Of a stretch of DNA of 60,540 nucleotides, positions 18,327 to 27,708 are shown one piece after another. The notes under the pieces were generated by a model. It ran no database searches, had not been told where the DNA came from, and saw nothing but the letters and a program-made list of their open reading frames with translations. Numbering within the stretch: the first letter of the stretch is position 1; every line of letters starts with the position of its first letter. The DNA is taken from contig JAGPFE010000018.1 in the NCBI GenBank assembly GCA_018056705.1, forward strand, positions 1 through 60,540. The letters are read 5' to 3'. The stretch is from Candidatus Hydrogenedentota bacterium. Lineage in GTDB: Bacteria > Hydrogenedentota > Hydrogenedentia > Hydrogenedentales > CAITNO01. A program made the position numbers and the translations under genes.

Positions 18327-20243
18327 ATGGACACCAACAACTCAGGCACCCCCACCACCAAGTCCAGCAATAGCAGGCTGTTACCGGTACTGCTGGTTCT
18401 GCTGGCGGCCCTTGCGGGCGCGTTGTACTGGTTCTACTTCGGCGGCGGAGCCATGAAACAGCCGGAAATCACCATCGTCAGCAAAAAGAAGGCGGAATCC
18501 GCCCAGCAGGCCCCTGCGCCACCCAAGCCGGCTCCCCTGCCGGCGGTAACCGCCCCGGAACCTTCCGCGGCACAGAAGGCTGAACTGGAAAAAGGTCGCG
18601 GTATCGTCCCGGCTACCTTGCCGGCTCTCGCCCTGGCACCCGATTCGGCCCATGTGGCCGTAGCCATTCCGCCCGTGGCAAACGTTCTCGACCAGTGGAT
18701 TCCAGTGGTGCAGAGAATATTCAAAAACGACGTCGATGTCCGCGCGGAAATCGATAAGCAGGTAAGAAGCGCGTGCGGATTCCTCGGTGCCGCTCCAGAC
18801 GGTGACGCCGTCGCGTCATTGCGGAGTATTGGCCTGGACACCGCCCGGCCCGCCGGGCTGTTCCTGGAACCCCAGGAAGCCTTGCGGGATTTCCTCAAAA
18901 CCGCCGCGGCGACCAGGCCTGACAACCCGGTCGAACTCCAGGCGCCGCCCTTGAACGACCTGTTCGCTTTCTCCGTGGCGCTGCCCGTGTCCGACAAGGC
19001 CAGGGTGGAGCAACTACTGCAGATGGCCCAGGCCTTTCTCGGTGGTGGCGCCGCCCCGGCACAGGAAACGGTGGACGAATTCTCGATCACGATCCTGCCC
19101 GGAATAGGTGCCTACTGCCTGACGGACCAGTGGGCCGTCGTGGGCAACAGCGACAAGCTGGTGAAAGAAACCGTAGCCCGGTTCAAGGCTCCCCGCCAGA
19201 CCCGCTACGGTTCCGAAGCCTGTCCCGCGTTTGATGCCAACGAGGTGACATTGCAGTTTTTCATGGGCCGGGCCTTTTCGTTTTTCCGGGATCTGGCCGA
19301 GGTGGCCGTCGCGAATCAGCCCAGTCTGAAACCCCTGATCGAAGCGCAACTCAAGGATGCCGAGGCCATGTTCCCGGCGGGTGACGCGGATGATCCCGCC
19401 TTGTACACGTTCTCCCTGACTGGTGAAAGGCTCGAACTGCGCGGTCGCGTGGACACCGCCGCCCACAAGGGCCTGCTGGAGCAGATGGGCGTGCCTCAGG
19501 CCATGGATCTCGCGCGTAAACTCCCCGAGAACACGGGCATGCTCTTCGCGCTCAGCGTAACCCAGAACTTCAAGCAGCAGTTGAGCAACTCCGTCAAGCA
19601 GGCCGCGTCTAATCTTCCTCCCGACGCCCGGGACAGGGACAAGAAAGTCGCCCAGCAGGCTTCCACCTACGTGGACCAGGCCATGGGTGCCCTGGGCTCC
19701 CAGTTCGCCGGCGGCATCGCTGGCGTCACGGCCAATGGACTGCCCGCCATATACATCCTCCTGGAAAGCAACAATCCCATTCTGCCCCAGTTGCTCATGG
19801 GACTGGCAGGGGTCACCATGGTAGAGGATCTTGGCGAAGGCGTCCAGATCCAGAAGGTGAACCGCCCCCTTCCGCTGGGGCTCGAAGTCTACGGGACCAT
19901 GGTCAATAAGGCTTTCCTGGTATCCACCGATCTGGATGGCCTGAAAGCCCTGGTCGACCGCGTGAAAAACAACGCGACCACCCAGGTGTTCGAAAAGTTT
20001 GAGCCTCCCGTGGACCCGGATACGCCCCGGTTCCTGCTGATCGCCATCAAGCCCCAACTCTACCTGGACACCGTCATGCCCATGCTGAAACAACTCCTGC
20101 CGCCTTCCACCACCCTGGACATCGCCAACGACGTCATGATCGAGGTGGCGCGGCTGGTGCGCGACCTGCGTTTCCTCGCCGAAATGAACGGTACGTGGTT
20201 TGAAAACCGCGTCGTCCTGAACCTCAATCCAAACGTACAATGA
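18327..20243 (+). CDS. Membrane-anchored extracytoplasmic protein of unknown function
   Basis: The ATG at 18327 is preceded by AAAGGA at good spacing, so I prefer it to an upstream GTG at 18306. This gives 638 residues. One N-terminal transmembrane helix lies at about 14-34, followed by a Lys/Pro/Ala-rich linker (45-90), then a large soluble region with Gly/Leu-rich repeats of the type PENTGMLFALSV. The architecture is a single-pass anchor with a periplasmic domain, somewhat like DUF3352-type proteins, but I would not assign the family. The next gene, a small lipoprotein, begins 28 bases after the stop and is probably in the same transcript. Confidence 0.6.
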   Translation: MDTNNSGTPTTKSSNSRLLPVLLVLLAALAGALYWFYFGGGAMKQPEITIVSKKKAESAQQAPAPPKPAPLPAVTAPEPSAAQKAELEKGRGIVPATLPALALAPDSAHVAVAIPPVANVLDQWIPVVQRIFKNDVDVRAEIDKQVRSACGFLGAAPDGDAVASLRSIGLDTARPAGLFLEPQEALRDFLKTAAATRPDNPVELQAPPLNDLFAFSVALPVSDKARVEQLLQMAQAFLGGGAAPAQETVDEFSITILPGIGAYCLTDQWAVVGNSDKLVKETVARFKAPRQTRYGSEACPAFDANEVTLQFFMGRAFSFFRDLAEVAVANQPSLKPLIEAQLKDAEAMFPAGDADDPALYTFSLTGERLELRGRVDTAAHKGLLEQMGVPQAMDLARKLPENTGMLFALSVTQNFKQQLSNSVKQAASNLPPDARDRDKKVAQQASTYVDQAMGALGSQFAGGIAGVTANGLPAIYILLESNNPILPQLLMGLAGVTMVEDLGEGVQIQKVNRPLPLGLEVYGTMVNKAFLVSTDLDGLKALVDRVKNNATTQVFEKFEPPVDPDTPRFLLIAIKPQLYLDTVMPMLKQLLPPSTTLDIANDVMIEVARLVRDLRFLAEMNGTWFENRVVLNLNPNVQ

Positions 20244-20271
20244 AAACAATGTGAAACAGGAGAATCTGACC

Positions 20272-20691
20272 ATGAAGCAACTGATTGTGCCCGTCACGAT
20301 GATAGCCTTGCTGGCCCTGGCTGGCTGTGCCGGCGTCAAGGGACCCAGTGACCTGGACCTCGTCAAGCAGACCTGCGACGCGTGGGGAAAAGCTCTCGTC
20401 GCCAAGGATGTCCAGGGGGTTCTGGCCACCATGAGCGAGGATTTCTCCTCTTCCCAAGTGGCCAGCCGTGAGGCCCTGGGCGAACTGCTCCAGGACGCCA
20501 TCGACTCCGGTTACCTGGAAGAAGCCGAGGTATCCTTTACCCAGGCGCAATACACCGCTGAACAGGACGGTACCTACACCGTCTACCCCGTTGACCTCGC
20601 CAGCGCGGCCGGGGCCGTTTCCGCAGAACTCAAGCTCAAGAAGGTCGACAAAAAGTGGCTGATCAGCGGCCTTGAGGTGGACGGCCTCTGA
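20272..20691 (+). CDS. Small lipoprotein with an NTF2-like (SnoaL/DUF4440-type) domain
   Basis: The ATG at 20272 follows AGGAG at ideal spacing. An in-frame upstream start at 20251 would spoil the signal sequence. The 139-residue product has a lipoprotein signal ending LAGC (Cys19). The remaining 120 residues fit an NTF2-like fold: an opening helix (VKQTCDAWGKALVAKDVQG), MSEDFSS, and a final strand KKWLISGLEVDGL. Such domains form small ligand-binding pockets, and no catalytic role is shown. It probably forms an operon with the membrane-anchored protein upstream. Confidence 0.65.
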   Translation: MKQLIVPVTMIALLALAGCAGVKGPSDLDLVKQTCDAWGKALVAKDVQGVLATMSEDFSSSQVASREALGELLQDAIDSGYLEEAEVSFTQAQYTAEQDGTYTVYPVDLASAAGAVSAELKLKKVDKKWLISGLEVDGL

Positions 20692-20732
20692 GGCATTCCA
20701 CGGGGTAACCAGTGCTATCGTGGGATTCAGGG

Positions 20733-20764
20733 ACAGCCCGGGATTCACAGGAGTTCCGGGCTGT
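20733..20764 (+). terminator. Hairpin after the small lipoprotein, possible terminator
   Basis: ACAGCCCGG pairs perfectly with CCGGGCTGT across a 14-base loop, 42 bases after the lipoprotein stop. Only a weak T-rich tail follows, so termination strength is uncertain. Confidence 0.45.
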
Positions 20765-20791
20765 TCATGGTTATAACGGGATTACGCGGCC

Positions 20792-22114
20792 ATGAAAATC
20801 GGCGTCATCGGAACGGGATACCAGGGACTCGTCACGGGCACCTGCCTGGCGGAAAATGGCCACCAGGTCCTCTGCATGGACCGGGACTCGGAACGGATCG
20901 CCCGGCTGAACCGTGGCGAACTGCCCCTGCATGAACCCGGGCTCGAGGAACTGGTGGTCCGCAACATGGAGGAAGAACGGCTGCGGTTTACCGACTCCCT
21001 GGACGCGGTCACCGACGATTGCCTCATGGTCTTCCTGTGCGTCGGGGCGCCGGTCGATCCCGACGGACGCGTGGATACCAGCCGGGTCCTCGACGTGTCC
21101 CGGGCCATCGCCCGACACACCCCCGCCTACCGCATCATCGTCAACAAGACCACCTGCCCTCCAGGTACCGCGGACCGGATTGAAGCCATCTTCCGGGAAA
21201 CCGCTTCCCATCCCGTGGATGTCGTCGCCAACCCTGACTTCATGAAAGAAGGCTCCGCCGTGGACGACTTTCTCCGGCCGGACCGTGTCGTCGTGGGCAG
21301 CGGGGACGTGCGCATCATCGAAATGTTCCGGGAACTCTACCGGCCTTTCCTCCGCACCGGAAAGCCTTTCCTCGCCATGTCACGCCGCGACGCGGAAATG
21401 GTCAAGTACGCCAATAACCTCATGCTGGCCGCGCGCATCTCGGTCATGAACCAGTTGGCCGACCTCTGCGAAGCCCTCGGATGTGACATCGACCAGGTTC
21501 GCGAGGCCGTCGGCGCGGATGCCCGGATCGGCCCCATGTTCCTGTTTCCCGGGCTCGGCTTCGGTGGCATGGGGCTCCCCAGGGACGTCGCCACCTGCGC
21601 CGGACTGGCCCGAGAACGGGGCATTCCCTCGGGACTCCTGGAAAGTATCCTCGAGGTCAATCGCTACCGCCGGGAACGGTTTCTCCAGGTCATCCTGGAC
21701 CACTTCGGCGGTGACGTAACCGGAAAACATTTCGCCTTCTGGGGTGCCGCCTTCAAACCCCGCACCGACGACCTGCGCGGCGCGCCGGCCCTGGACCTCA
21801 TCGCCGCCCTGGTTGGGCGGGACGCCACCGTCCGGCTCTATGATCCGGTCGCGGGCCCCAAGCTCGCCAGCCGGTTTGAAAAGGGGGTCGAATTGGCCCG
21901 AAAGGTATACGAAGCCCTCGAAAACGCGGACGCCCTCGTGATCACCACCGAGTGGAACGAATTCCGACGTCCCGATTACGAGCGGATGGCCTCCCTCATG
22001 CGCCGCCCCGTCATTTTCGATGGTCGTAACCTGTTCACGCCTTCCGTCATCGCGAAAGCCGGCTTCTGGTACTACAGCGTGGGTCGTCCTCCCGCAAGGC
22101 CGGAGAGTGTCTGA
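20792..22114 (+). CDS. UDP-glucose/GDP-mannose dehydrogenase family protein missing the catalytic cysteine
   Basis: The 440-residue protein has the whole UGDH layout. It shows an N-terminal NAD-binding GTGYQGLVTG, the NPDFMKEGSAVDDFLRPDR block, the central helix with Lys205 and Asn209 (EMVKYANN), and the C-terminal domain with FWGAAFKPRTDDLRGAPAL. The canonical active-site loop is GFGGSCFPKD. Here it reads GFGGMGLPRD, so Gly261 replaces the thioester-forming Cys while Asp265, Glu153 and the Thr120/121 region remain. Full four-electron oxidation of a UDP-hexose to a uronate should therefore fail; one-step oxidoreduction or another nucleotide sugar is possible. It sits 26 bases ahead of a MaoC gene and may belong to a surface-glycolipid locus. 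Confidence 0.85.
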   Translation: MKIGVIGTGYQGLVTGTCLAENGHQVLCMDRDSERIARLNRGELPLHEPGLEELVVRNMEEERLRFTDSLDAVTDDCLMVFLCVGAPVDPDGRVDTSRVLDVSRAIARHTPAYRIIVNKTTCPPGTADRIEAIFRETASHPVDVVANPDFMKEGSAVDDFLRPDRVVVGSGDVRIIEMFRELYRPFLRTGKPFLAMSRRDAEMVKYANNLMLAARISVMNQLADLCEALGCDIDQVREAVGADARIGPMFLFPGLGFGGMGLPRDVATCAGLARERGIPSGLLESILEVNRYRRERFLQVILDHFGGDVTGKHFAFWGAAFKPRTDDLRGAPALDLIAALVGRDATVRLYDPVAGPKLASRFEKGVELARKVYEALENADALVITTEWNEFRRPDYERMASLMRRPVIFDGRNLFTPSVIAKAGFWYYSVGRPPARPESV

Positions 22115-22140
22115 TCCCGGTACAGAAAAGGAATGTCAGC

Positions 22141-23028
22141 ATGACATTGAGCCTGAGTTCGGAATATGTCGGCCGGGAAAGCCGTCCGTTGCGCCTCACC
22201 GTAACCGCCCGGCAGATCATGAATTACGCCTTTGCCGTGGACGATTCCAACCCGCGGTATCTCGACGACACCCGCCCCAGGGGCATCGTCGCGCCGCCCA
22301 TGCTCGCCACGGCCCTCACGTGGAAAATATCCGCCAATTTCGCCCACTACTGGGACAGCGCGGGGTTTCCCGCCGAGGTCCTGGCACGGCAGGTCCATTA
22401 CAGCGAACAGATCCACTGGTACCGATGCATGGTTCCCGGCGATGAACTGGAGATCACGGGAACCGTTCAGGCCATCGTCCCCCATCGCGCGGGCACCCAC
22501 CTCGTCATGCGATACACCGCGCGGGATGCCGCGGGAGAAACCGTGTTCGTCGAATCCATCGGCGGCCTGCTTCGGGGCGTGCGATGCCAGGACGAGGGGC
22601 GTGGCGATCCCGGGACTTTCCCTGAGGCGGCTTCATCCCCCGATCTCGCGCCCTCGTGGGAACGCGCCCTTTACATCGATCCGTGGGCCCCTTACCGTTA
22701 CGATGCCGGGGCGGATATATATTTCCCCATTCATACTTCTCCGTCCTTTGCCCGGTCGGTATCCCTGCCGGGCATCATCTACCAAGGCGCGGCTACCCTG
22801 TCCCTCGCCCTGCGGGATATCGTCAACCGCGAAGCCGATGGCGATCCAGGACGGCTTCGGACGGCGGCATGCCTGTTTACCGCCATGGTCCGGCCCGCGT
22901 CCCTGGTCACGCTCAGGGTCTACCCGGAGAACCCGGAAACCTCCGATGGCTCCATTGGGTTCGTCGTGCTGAACCAGCAGCGGAAGGAAGCCATCCGTTG
23001 CGGTCGCGTCACGCTCAGTCCAGCCTGA
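22141..23028 (+). CDS. MaoC-like double-hotdog protein
   Basis: The ATG has AAGGAAT at good spacing. The 295-residue protein contains two hotdog modules. The first (about 5-145) has the VTARQIMNYAFAVDDSNPRY entry helix, IVAPPMLAT and the PGDELEITG strand of MaoC/FabZ-type hydratases. The second (about 185-290) has IHTSPSFARSVSLPGIIYQG and a ligand-facing LPGIIYQGAATLSLA helix. Such proteins hydrate or dehydrate enoyl/3-hydroxyacyl thioesters. The neighbouring AMP-forming ligase could supply the thioester, so the pair likely acts on an unusual acyl-CoA. The substrate is unknown. Confidence 0.8.
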   Translation: MTLSLSSEYVGRESRPLRLTVTARQIMNYAFAVDDSNPRYLDDTRPRGIVAPPMLATALTWKISANFAHYWDSAGFPAEVLARQVHYSEQIHWYRCMVPGDELEITGTVQAIVPHRAGTHLVMRYTARDAAGETVFVESIGGLLRGVRCQDEGRGDPGTFPEAASSPDLAPSWERALYIDPWAPYRYDAGADIYFPIHTSPSFARSVSLPGIIYQGAATLSLALRDIVNREADGDPGRLRTAACLFTAMVRPASLVTLRVYPENPETSDGSIGFVVLNQQRKEAIRCGRVTLSPA

Positions 23029-23055
23029 CGCGTCGTTTTGCTGCCCGAGGCCCAA

Positions 23056-23064
23056 TGGTATAAA
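23056..23064 (+). promoter_or_regulatory. Putative extended -10 promoter for the acyl ligase gene
   Basis: TGg-TATAAA lies 57 bases ahead of the ATG at 23121, in the 92-base gap after the MaoC gene. No good -35 hexamer was found. Confidence 0.4.
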
Positions 23065-23120
23065 GTAGTTGCGCGCGCGGGATCCGCATATACCGATCCC
23101 AGGACGGGTGGAGACGCGTA

Positions 23121-24725
23121 ATGACCGCTGACGATTCCATTGGATCGATCCGGCTGATCGGAGAAGCGGTGTCCCGGTGGGCCGCCCTGTATCCCGAACG
23201 GGAAGCCGTCGTCGACGGCTCTATCCGCCTTTCCTGGCGTCAACTGGATGAATCGGTACGGCGTCTGGCCGCGGTCATGCGAAAAGCCGGCGTAGGACCA
23301 GGAGATTGTGTTGCCCAGATTGCCCCGCCATGCGCGGCCTTTCCGATCGCCTGGCTGGCGGCGGCCCGGATCGGTGCCTTCTGGGGTGGGTTCTCTCCCC
23401 GGTACGCGTCCGACGAACTGCGCGCGATGCTTGAAGATTGCGCCCCCGCCGTCCTCATCGCCGACCTGTCCGCGCCCTGCGGACTGGATCCGGATACGTA
23501 CGACGCCCTGAGCGATGTCTCCGAAAACCTGCTGCTCCGGTTGACCCTGGGGGCGGGAGGACAATCGGATGATCCCGATTTCTGGGAAACCATCGAACGG
23601 GAGGCCGACGGGATCCCCACGGATGCCGGAAATCCCGATGCCGAAGACCCCGAAGCCCCGGCCCTGTTGCTGTATACCTCGGGGTCTACGGGACGGCCCC
23701 TTGGTGTCCTTCATTCCCATCGCTCGATTCTGGCCAGCGCTTCACGCGAGGCCGCCCGATTCGGCATCGACTCCAGCGCCCGATTCCTGCTGCATTTCCC
23801 TATCAATCACGTCGCCGCGGACATCGAAATCGGTTATTGCGTGCTGCTCGCCGGCGGGACCCTGGTCATCCGCCCGAAATTTTCCGCCGCCGACGTCATG
23901 GAAACCGTTCAGGCCGAAAACGTAACCGTGCTGGGACAGATCCCCGCCATGTATGCCATGCTTTTCGCCGATCCCGCGTATGATCCGGAACGGTTGCGCG
24001 GCGTGCGTAAACTCATTTACGGGGGGGATATCATGTCCCAGGGGCTCCTGGATAACCTCGCCGCGCTGGCCAGGCGGATCGGCGCGGACATCCTTACCGG
24101 CTATGGCCTTTCTGAATTCGCGGGGTTCGTGTCCGCTTCCCGGCCCGGCGACGCGCACTACCCGGGCTTCGCCGGTTGTCCCTATCCCGAGTGCGAAATC
24201 CGCGTCGTCGACGAGTCCGGTCAGACTTTGCCGGACGGTGAAGTCGGGGAAATCCTGCTGCGCGGGCCTGCCCGGATGCTGGGATATCTCAACCAGCCGG
24301 GCATTACCCGCGCGCGAATGGACGCCGAGGAATGGTTCCATACCGGGGATATGGGTCTCCTCCGACAGGGGATCCTGGAAATCCGGGGACGCCGTTCCGG
24401 AATGTTCAAATCCGGCGGCGAGAACGTGTTTCCCTCCGAAATCGAGCTGGTGCTTGAGGCGCATCCCGCCGTGCTGGCTGCTGCCGTCATGGCCGTCCCG
24501 GACCCCGTTTACGGGGAAGTGGCCCACGCTTTCGTGGTGCCCGTGCCCGGAACAGGCCTTTCGGAGGAAGGACTCCGGTCCTACTGTGCCGCGCGGCTGA
24601 CCCATTTCAAGATTCCCCGCCGGTTCCACTTCCGGGATCGCCTGCCCCTGCTTTCCAGTGGAAAAGTGGACCGCGTTGCCCTCAAGGCCCTGGTCTCTCG
24701 CTTTTCCGGGGAGCCCGCGCCGTGA
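23121..24725 (+). CDS. AMP-forming acyl-CoA synthetase/ligase
   Basis: This 534-residue ANL-superfamily enzyme activates a carboxylate with ATP, usually onto CoA. The A3 phosphate loop YTSGSTGRP is at 185-193, the GYGLSEFAGF adenine-site motif at about 320, WFHTGDMG at about 410, and GRRSGMFKSGGENVFPSEIE at about 430. The C-terminal catalytic lysine is in SSGKVDR near residue 517. All key motifs are intact and length is normal. GGTGGAG precedes the ATG. Its stop overlaps the GTG start of the next gene by 4 bases. Acid specificity cannot be read from sequence. Gene order suggests joint work with the MaoC protein and the glycosyltransferase-like protein. Confidence 0.92.
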   Translation: MTADDSIGSIRLIGEAVSRWAALYPEREAVVDGSIRLSWRQLDESVRRLAAVMRKAGVGPGDCVAQIAPPCAAFPIAWLAAARIGAFWGGFSPRYASDELRAMLEDCAPAVLIADLSAPCGLDPDTYDALSDVSENLLLRLTLGAGGQSDDPDFWETIEREADGIPTDAGNPDAEDPEAPALLLYTSGSTGRPLGVLHSHRSILASASREAARFGIDSSARFLLHFPINHVAADIEIGYCVLLAGGTLVIRPKFSAADVMETVQAENVTVLGQIPAMYAMLFADPAYDPERLRGVRKLIYGGDIMSQGLLDNLAALARRIGADILTGYGLSEFAGFVSASRPGDAHYPGFAGCPYPECEIRVVDESGQTLPDGEVGEILLRGPARMLGYLNQPGITRARMDAEEWFHTGDMGLLRQGILEIRGRRSGMFKSGGENVFPSEIELVLEAHPAVLAAAVMAVPDPVYGEVAHAFVVPVPGTGLSEEGLRSYCAARLTHFKIPRRFHFRDRLPLLSSGKVDRVALKALVSRFSGEPAP

Positions 24726-26548
24726 CGGATGCCGCCGGAACGGGCATTCCAGAATCGCTGGTTCGCGCTCTTACCACCGCCGCGGGGATGATTCCCTGTC
24801 CGGACGGGAAAATCCTTTGCCGTGGAGCCCGCGCCGTGGAAACCGCGCTCCTGCTGAAACGGAAATACCCTTCCGCCACCGTGTGGGCCCAGCCGGATGA
24901 TTCATCGCCGTGGCGCGCCGTGTCTACCATGCTGGATGGCTTGCTGGAGGGTCCGGGCATTGACGCGGCCATTTCGCCGGACACGCTGGTCTTCACGGGC
25001 GCCACCGCGTCTTTCCGGAGCATGATCGAGAACGAAGGGGTGCCCGCGTCATGCCTGAACGTGCTGGCCATCGTGAGTCCCGATCCGCCGGAACTGCCGG
25101 GTGCCTGGATCCCGGCGCGCGTGGAATCCAGGGACCCCTGGCATCTGAATCTCTGGCTCGCCGCGGATCCCCTGCCTGAAATCCGGGCATTGCGCCTGGT
25201 CGAGGCCGGACGGGATGGCGATGCCCTGCGCCTGTTGATGCTGATCCACATTCCGGCCGTCCGGGAAATACAGGTCCTCCGGGAACGGCTCATCCTGACC
25301 TGCCTGCGTACAATGGCCGCGCGGGGTGAAATATCCCCCCAACTCGCGCTTGGCATCGCCCAGCGTCAATGGTTCTGCCTGCTCGCCCTCCAGGGCGAAA
25401 CCGACAACGAATTCCGCCTGATGGCGGAAATGTGGAACCTGGCGGGAGAACCGGAAAACGCCCTGAAACATCTCGCGCTGATCTCGCCCGACCAGCCCGT
25501 TCCCCCCCGCGCTGCCGGCGCGCCAGACATCGGAAACACCGCGCGTCCGGACACGCCTCCCCCGTGGCCACGACGGGTGTTGTTCCTGCTGCCCCGACGC
25601 GCTCACTACGGCCTGGACGTACTGTATGAAGGTCTGTGCGATGCGCTGGGCGACGCCAACGTGGTGGACTATCCCAGAAAACCCACGCTCCATGGCGCCA
25701 GGGATCCCCAACTGGCCAACTATCCCTGCCAGATCGACCGGGGCGCGGCACCCATTCCCTTTGACGACCTGCTGGAACAGGTCCGGTCCCGGCGATTCGA
25801 CCTTATTTTCCAAGGTATCCTGGAAATGGATGAATGGATCCCCGAAGCGGGGGAACTGTTGCGGGCGGCAAGCGGCCACACCCCGATCACGCTCGTTGAC
25901 GCCATGGACGAAATGGACGACTTCCGGGAAACGGCCGCTATCATAACCGGTGGATTGACTTACCTGGCCTATCTGAAACGGGAACGGGCGCGCGTTTGCG
26001 ATTACGGTCCAGAGGTGATTCCCTTCCCCTTCGCGTACCCGGACCGGCTGATCCCCGACGAGGAAACCGTTATCAACGCCAGAAGGGACGTGCCGTTGTT
26101 CTGGGCGGGCAAGGAACACGGACTGCGTCGACACTGGCTCGAACACGCCAGGAGGATTACCGGCCAGGCGCTCAACGCGTCCTACCCTCCGGACCAGTAC
26201 AAGGCCTGCCTGTTGCGGTCCCAGGCCGGACTGAACCTTGCCGGGGCGGGTTTCGACACGGTCCGGTACTGGGAAATCCCCGCCCACGGCGCGTTGCTGA
26301 TTTCCGAGACCCTGCCCATTGAAATCCCCTGGAATTTCCGACACGGCGTGGACGCCTTTTTCTTCAGGACTCCCAACGAACTGGCCGAAATCTGGGCGTG
26401 GAGCGTTGCCCATCCGGAGGACGCGCGGGAAATGGCCCTGGCGGGATACACCCGCCTGAGGACGCGCCATGGCGCGCGGGCCCGGGCCCTCCAGATGCTG
26501 TGGGCAATCCACGAAATCGCCCGACGCAAGGGCCTGTCCGTGGGGTGA
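24722..26548 (+). CDS. Two-domain protein with CgeB-like glycosyltransferase C-terminus
   Basis: The GTG start forms a GTGA overlap with the ligase stop. Of 608 residues, the first 270 or so look like a small Rossmann-type part followed by TPR-like helices (EFRLMAEMWNLAGEPENALKHL). The remainder (about 280-600) begins RRVLFLLPRRAHYGLDVLYEGL and contains FDLIFQGILEMDEW, a run of small alternating alpha/beta elements, CLLRSQAGLNLAGAGFDTVRYWEIPAHGALL and a closing helix. That pattern matches the CgeB/DUF3880-type glycosyltransferase group (GT-B fold), where the E-x7-E-like patch binds a nucleotide sugar. The acceptor is unknown. As the last gene of the cluster it could glycosylate an acylated product. 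Confidence 0.65.
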   Translation: MTDAAGTGIPESLVRALTTAAGMIPCPDGKILCRGARAVETALLLKRKYPSATVWAQPDDSSPWRAVSTMLDGLLEGPGIDAAISPDTLVFTGATASFRSMIENEGVPASCLNVLAIVSPDPPELPGAWIPARVESRDPWHLNLWLAADPLPEIRALRLVEAGRDGDALRLLMLIHIPAVREIQVLRERLILTCLRTMAARGEISPQLALGIAQRQWFCLLALQGETDNEFRLMAEMWNLAGEPENALKHLALISPDQPVPPRAAGAPDIGNTARPDTPPPWPRRVLFLLPRRAHYGLDVLYEGLCDALGDANVVDYPRKPTLHGARDPQLANYPCQIDRGAAPIPFDDLLEQVRSRRFDLIFQGILEMDEWIPEAGELLRAASGHTPITLVDAMDEMDDFRETAAIITGGLTYLAYLKRERARVCDYGPEVIPFPFAYPDRLIPDEETVINARRDVPLFWAGKEHGLRRHWLEHARRITGQALNASYPPDQYKACLLRSQAGLNLAGAGFDTVRYWEIPAHGALLISETLPIEIPWNFRHGVDAFFFRTPNELAEIWAWSVAHPEDAREMALAGYTRLRTRHGARARALQMLWAIHEIARRKGLSVG

Positions 26549-26667
26549 TCGTTGCCGCGGGGGATTTTGTTCCGCGCTTGATGATGGGGTAGTTTAAGGT
26601 TGATCTTGCGCGGGCTGATCAGCGACAATAAACATGAAAACTTTTTCAGTTAAACGGGAGACACGAC

Positions 26668-27708
26668 ATGGCGGCGCAGCAGGATGACAAGATGAAGGCC
26701 AAGGCCCTGGAAATCGCGATTTCGCAACTGGAAAAACAGTTCGGTCGGGGCACCCTCGTCCGGCTGGGCGACGACTCCATGCGGGACAAGGTGCAGGCGG
26801 TATCCACCGGCAGCGTATCCCTCGACATCGCCACGGGCATTGGGGGCCTGCCCCGGGGACGGGTCGTGGAAATCTTCGGCCAGGAATCTTCCGGAAAGAC
26901 TACCCTCGCCCTTCACGTGGCAGCCAACGCCCAGAAAGCCGGCGGGGTCGCCTGTTACATCGACGCCGAGCATGCCCTGGATCCCGTGTTCGCGCGGAAA
27001 ATCGGCGTGGACATCGACAACCTGCTGGTGTCGCAGCCCGACACGGCGGAACAGGCGCTTGAAATCTGCGAGAGCCTGGTGCGCAGCAACGCGGTGGACG
27101 TGATCGTGGTGGACTCCGTGGCCGCCCTGGTACCGCGGGCCGAGGTGGAAGGCGACATGGGAGACGCGCACGTGGGACTCCAGGCCCGGCTCATGTCCCA
27201 GGCGCTGCGCAAACTCACGGCCGTGATCAGCCGAACCAAGACCCTGGTGATCTTCATCAACCAGATCCGCGAAAAGATCGGCGTGACCTTCGGCAATCCC
27301 GAAACAACCACCGGCGGCCGGGCTCTGAAGTTCTACGCCAGCATGCGCATCGAAATCCGGCGGGTGACCGGCCTCAAGGACCACGAAGAAAACGTGGGCA
27401 ACCGCGTGCGGGCGAAAGTGGTGAAAAACAAGTTGAGCGCGCCCTTCAAACAGGCTGAATTCGATATCCTGTTCGACCAGGGCATCAGTTACGAGGGCGA
27501 CCTGCTCGACCTGGCCGTCGAACACAAACTGATCCAGAAAAGCGGCGCGTGGTTTTCGCTGGACGGCGAAAACATCGGCCAGGGGCGGGAAAACGCGCGA
27601 CAGTTCCTGCGGGCGAACCCCGATGTTACGGCACGGCTTCGTGACCGCATTTTCGAAACCCTGGGCGTTCCGTGGATCGCCCAGGAGGCTGGCGAACTCA
27701 CCGAATGA
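26668..27708 (+). CDS. recA: RecA recombinase
   Basis: The 346-residue strand-exchange ATPase carries Walker [10 protein letters not shown] at 71-79; most RecA proteins have Pro rather than Gln at the second position. It also has [10 protein letters not shown], the Walker B-like [12 protein letters not shown], loop L2 with [22 protein letters not shown], and the conserved C-terminal [20 protein letters not shown] precedes the ATG. I could not find a convincing LexA box in the 119 bases upstream, so SOS control is not evident. Its stop codon overlaps the start of a giant AsmA-like gene rather than recX, an unusual pairing. Confidence 0.98.
   Translation: MAAQQDDKMKAKALEIAISQLEKQFGRGTLVRLGDDSMRDKVQAVSTGSVSLDIATGIGGLPRGRVVEIFGQESSGKTTLALHVAANAQKAGGVACYIDAEHALDPVFARKIGVDIDNLLVSQPDTAEQALEICESLVRSNAVDVIVVDSVAALVPRAEVEGDMGDAHVGLQARLMSQALRKLTAVISRTKTLVIFINQIREKIGVTFGNPETTTGGRALKFYASMRIEIRRVTGLKDHEENVGNRVRAKVVKNKLSAPFKQAEFDILFDQGISYEGDLLDLAVEHKLIQKSGAWFSLDGENIGQGRENARQFLRANPDVTARLRDRIFETLGVPWIAQEAGELTE

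Noticed and set aside
19014..20501. Long minus-strand frame (495 codons) over the membrane-anchored protein and lipoprotein
   Set aside because: It covers two genes with good starts and signals; its composition is that of a shadow.
26549..26667. LexA/SOS box before recA
   Set aside because: No recognisable CTG-N10-CAG, GAAC-N4-GTTC or GTTC-N7-GTTC site was found.
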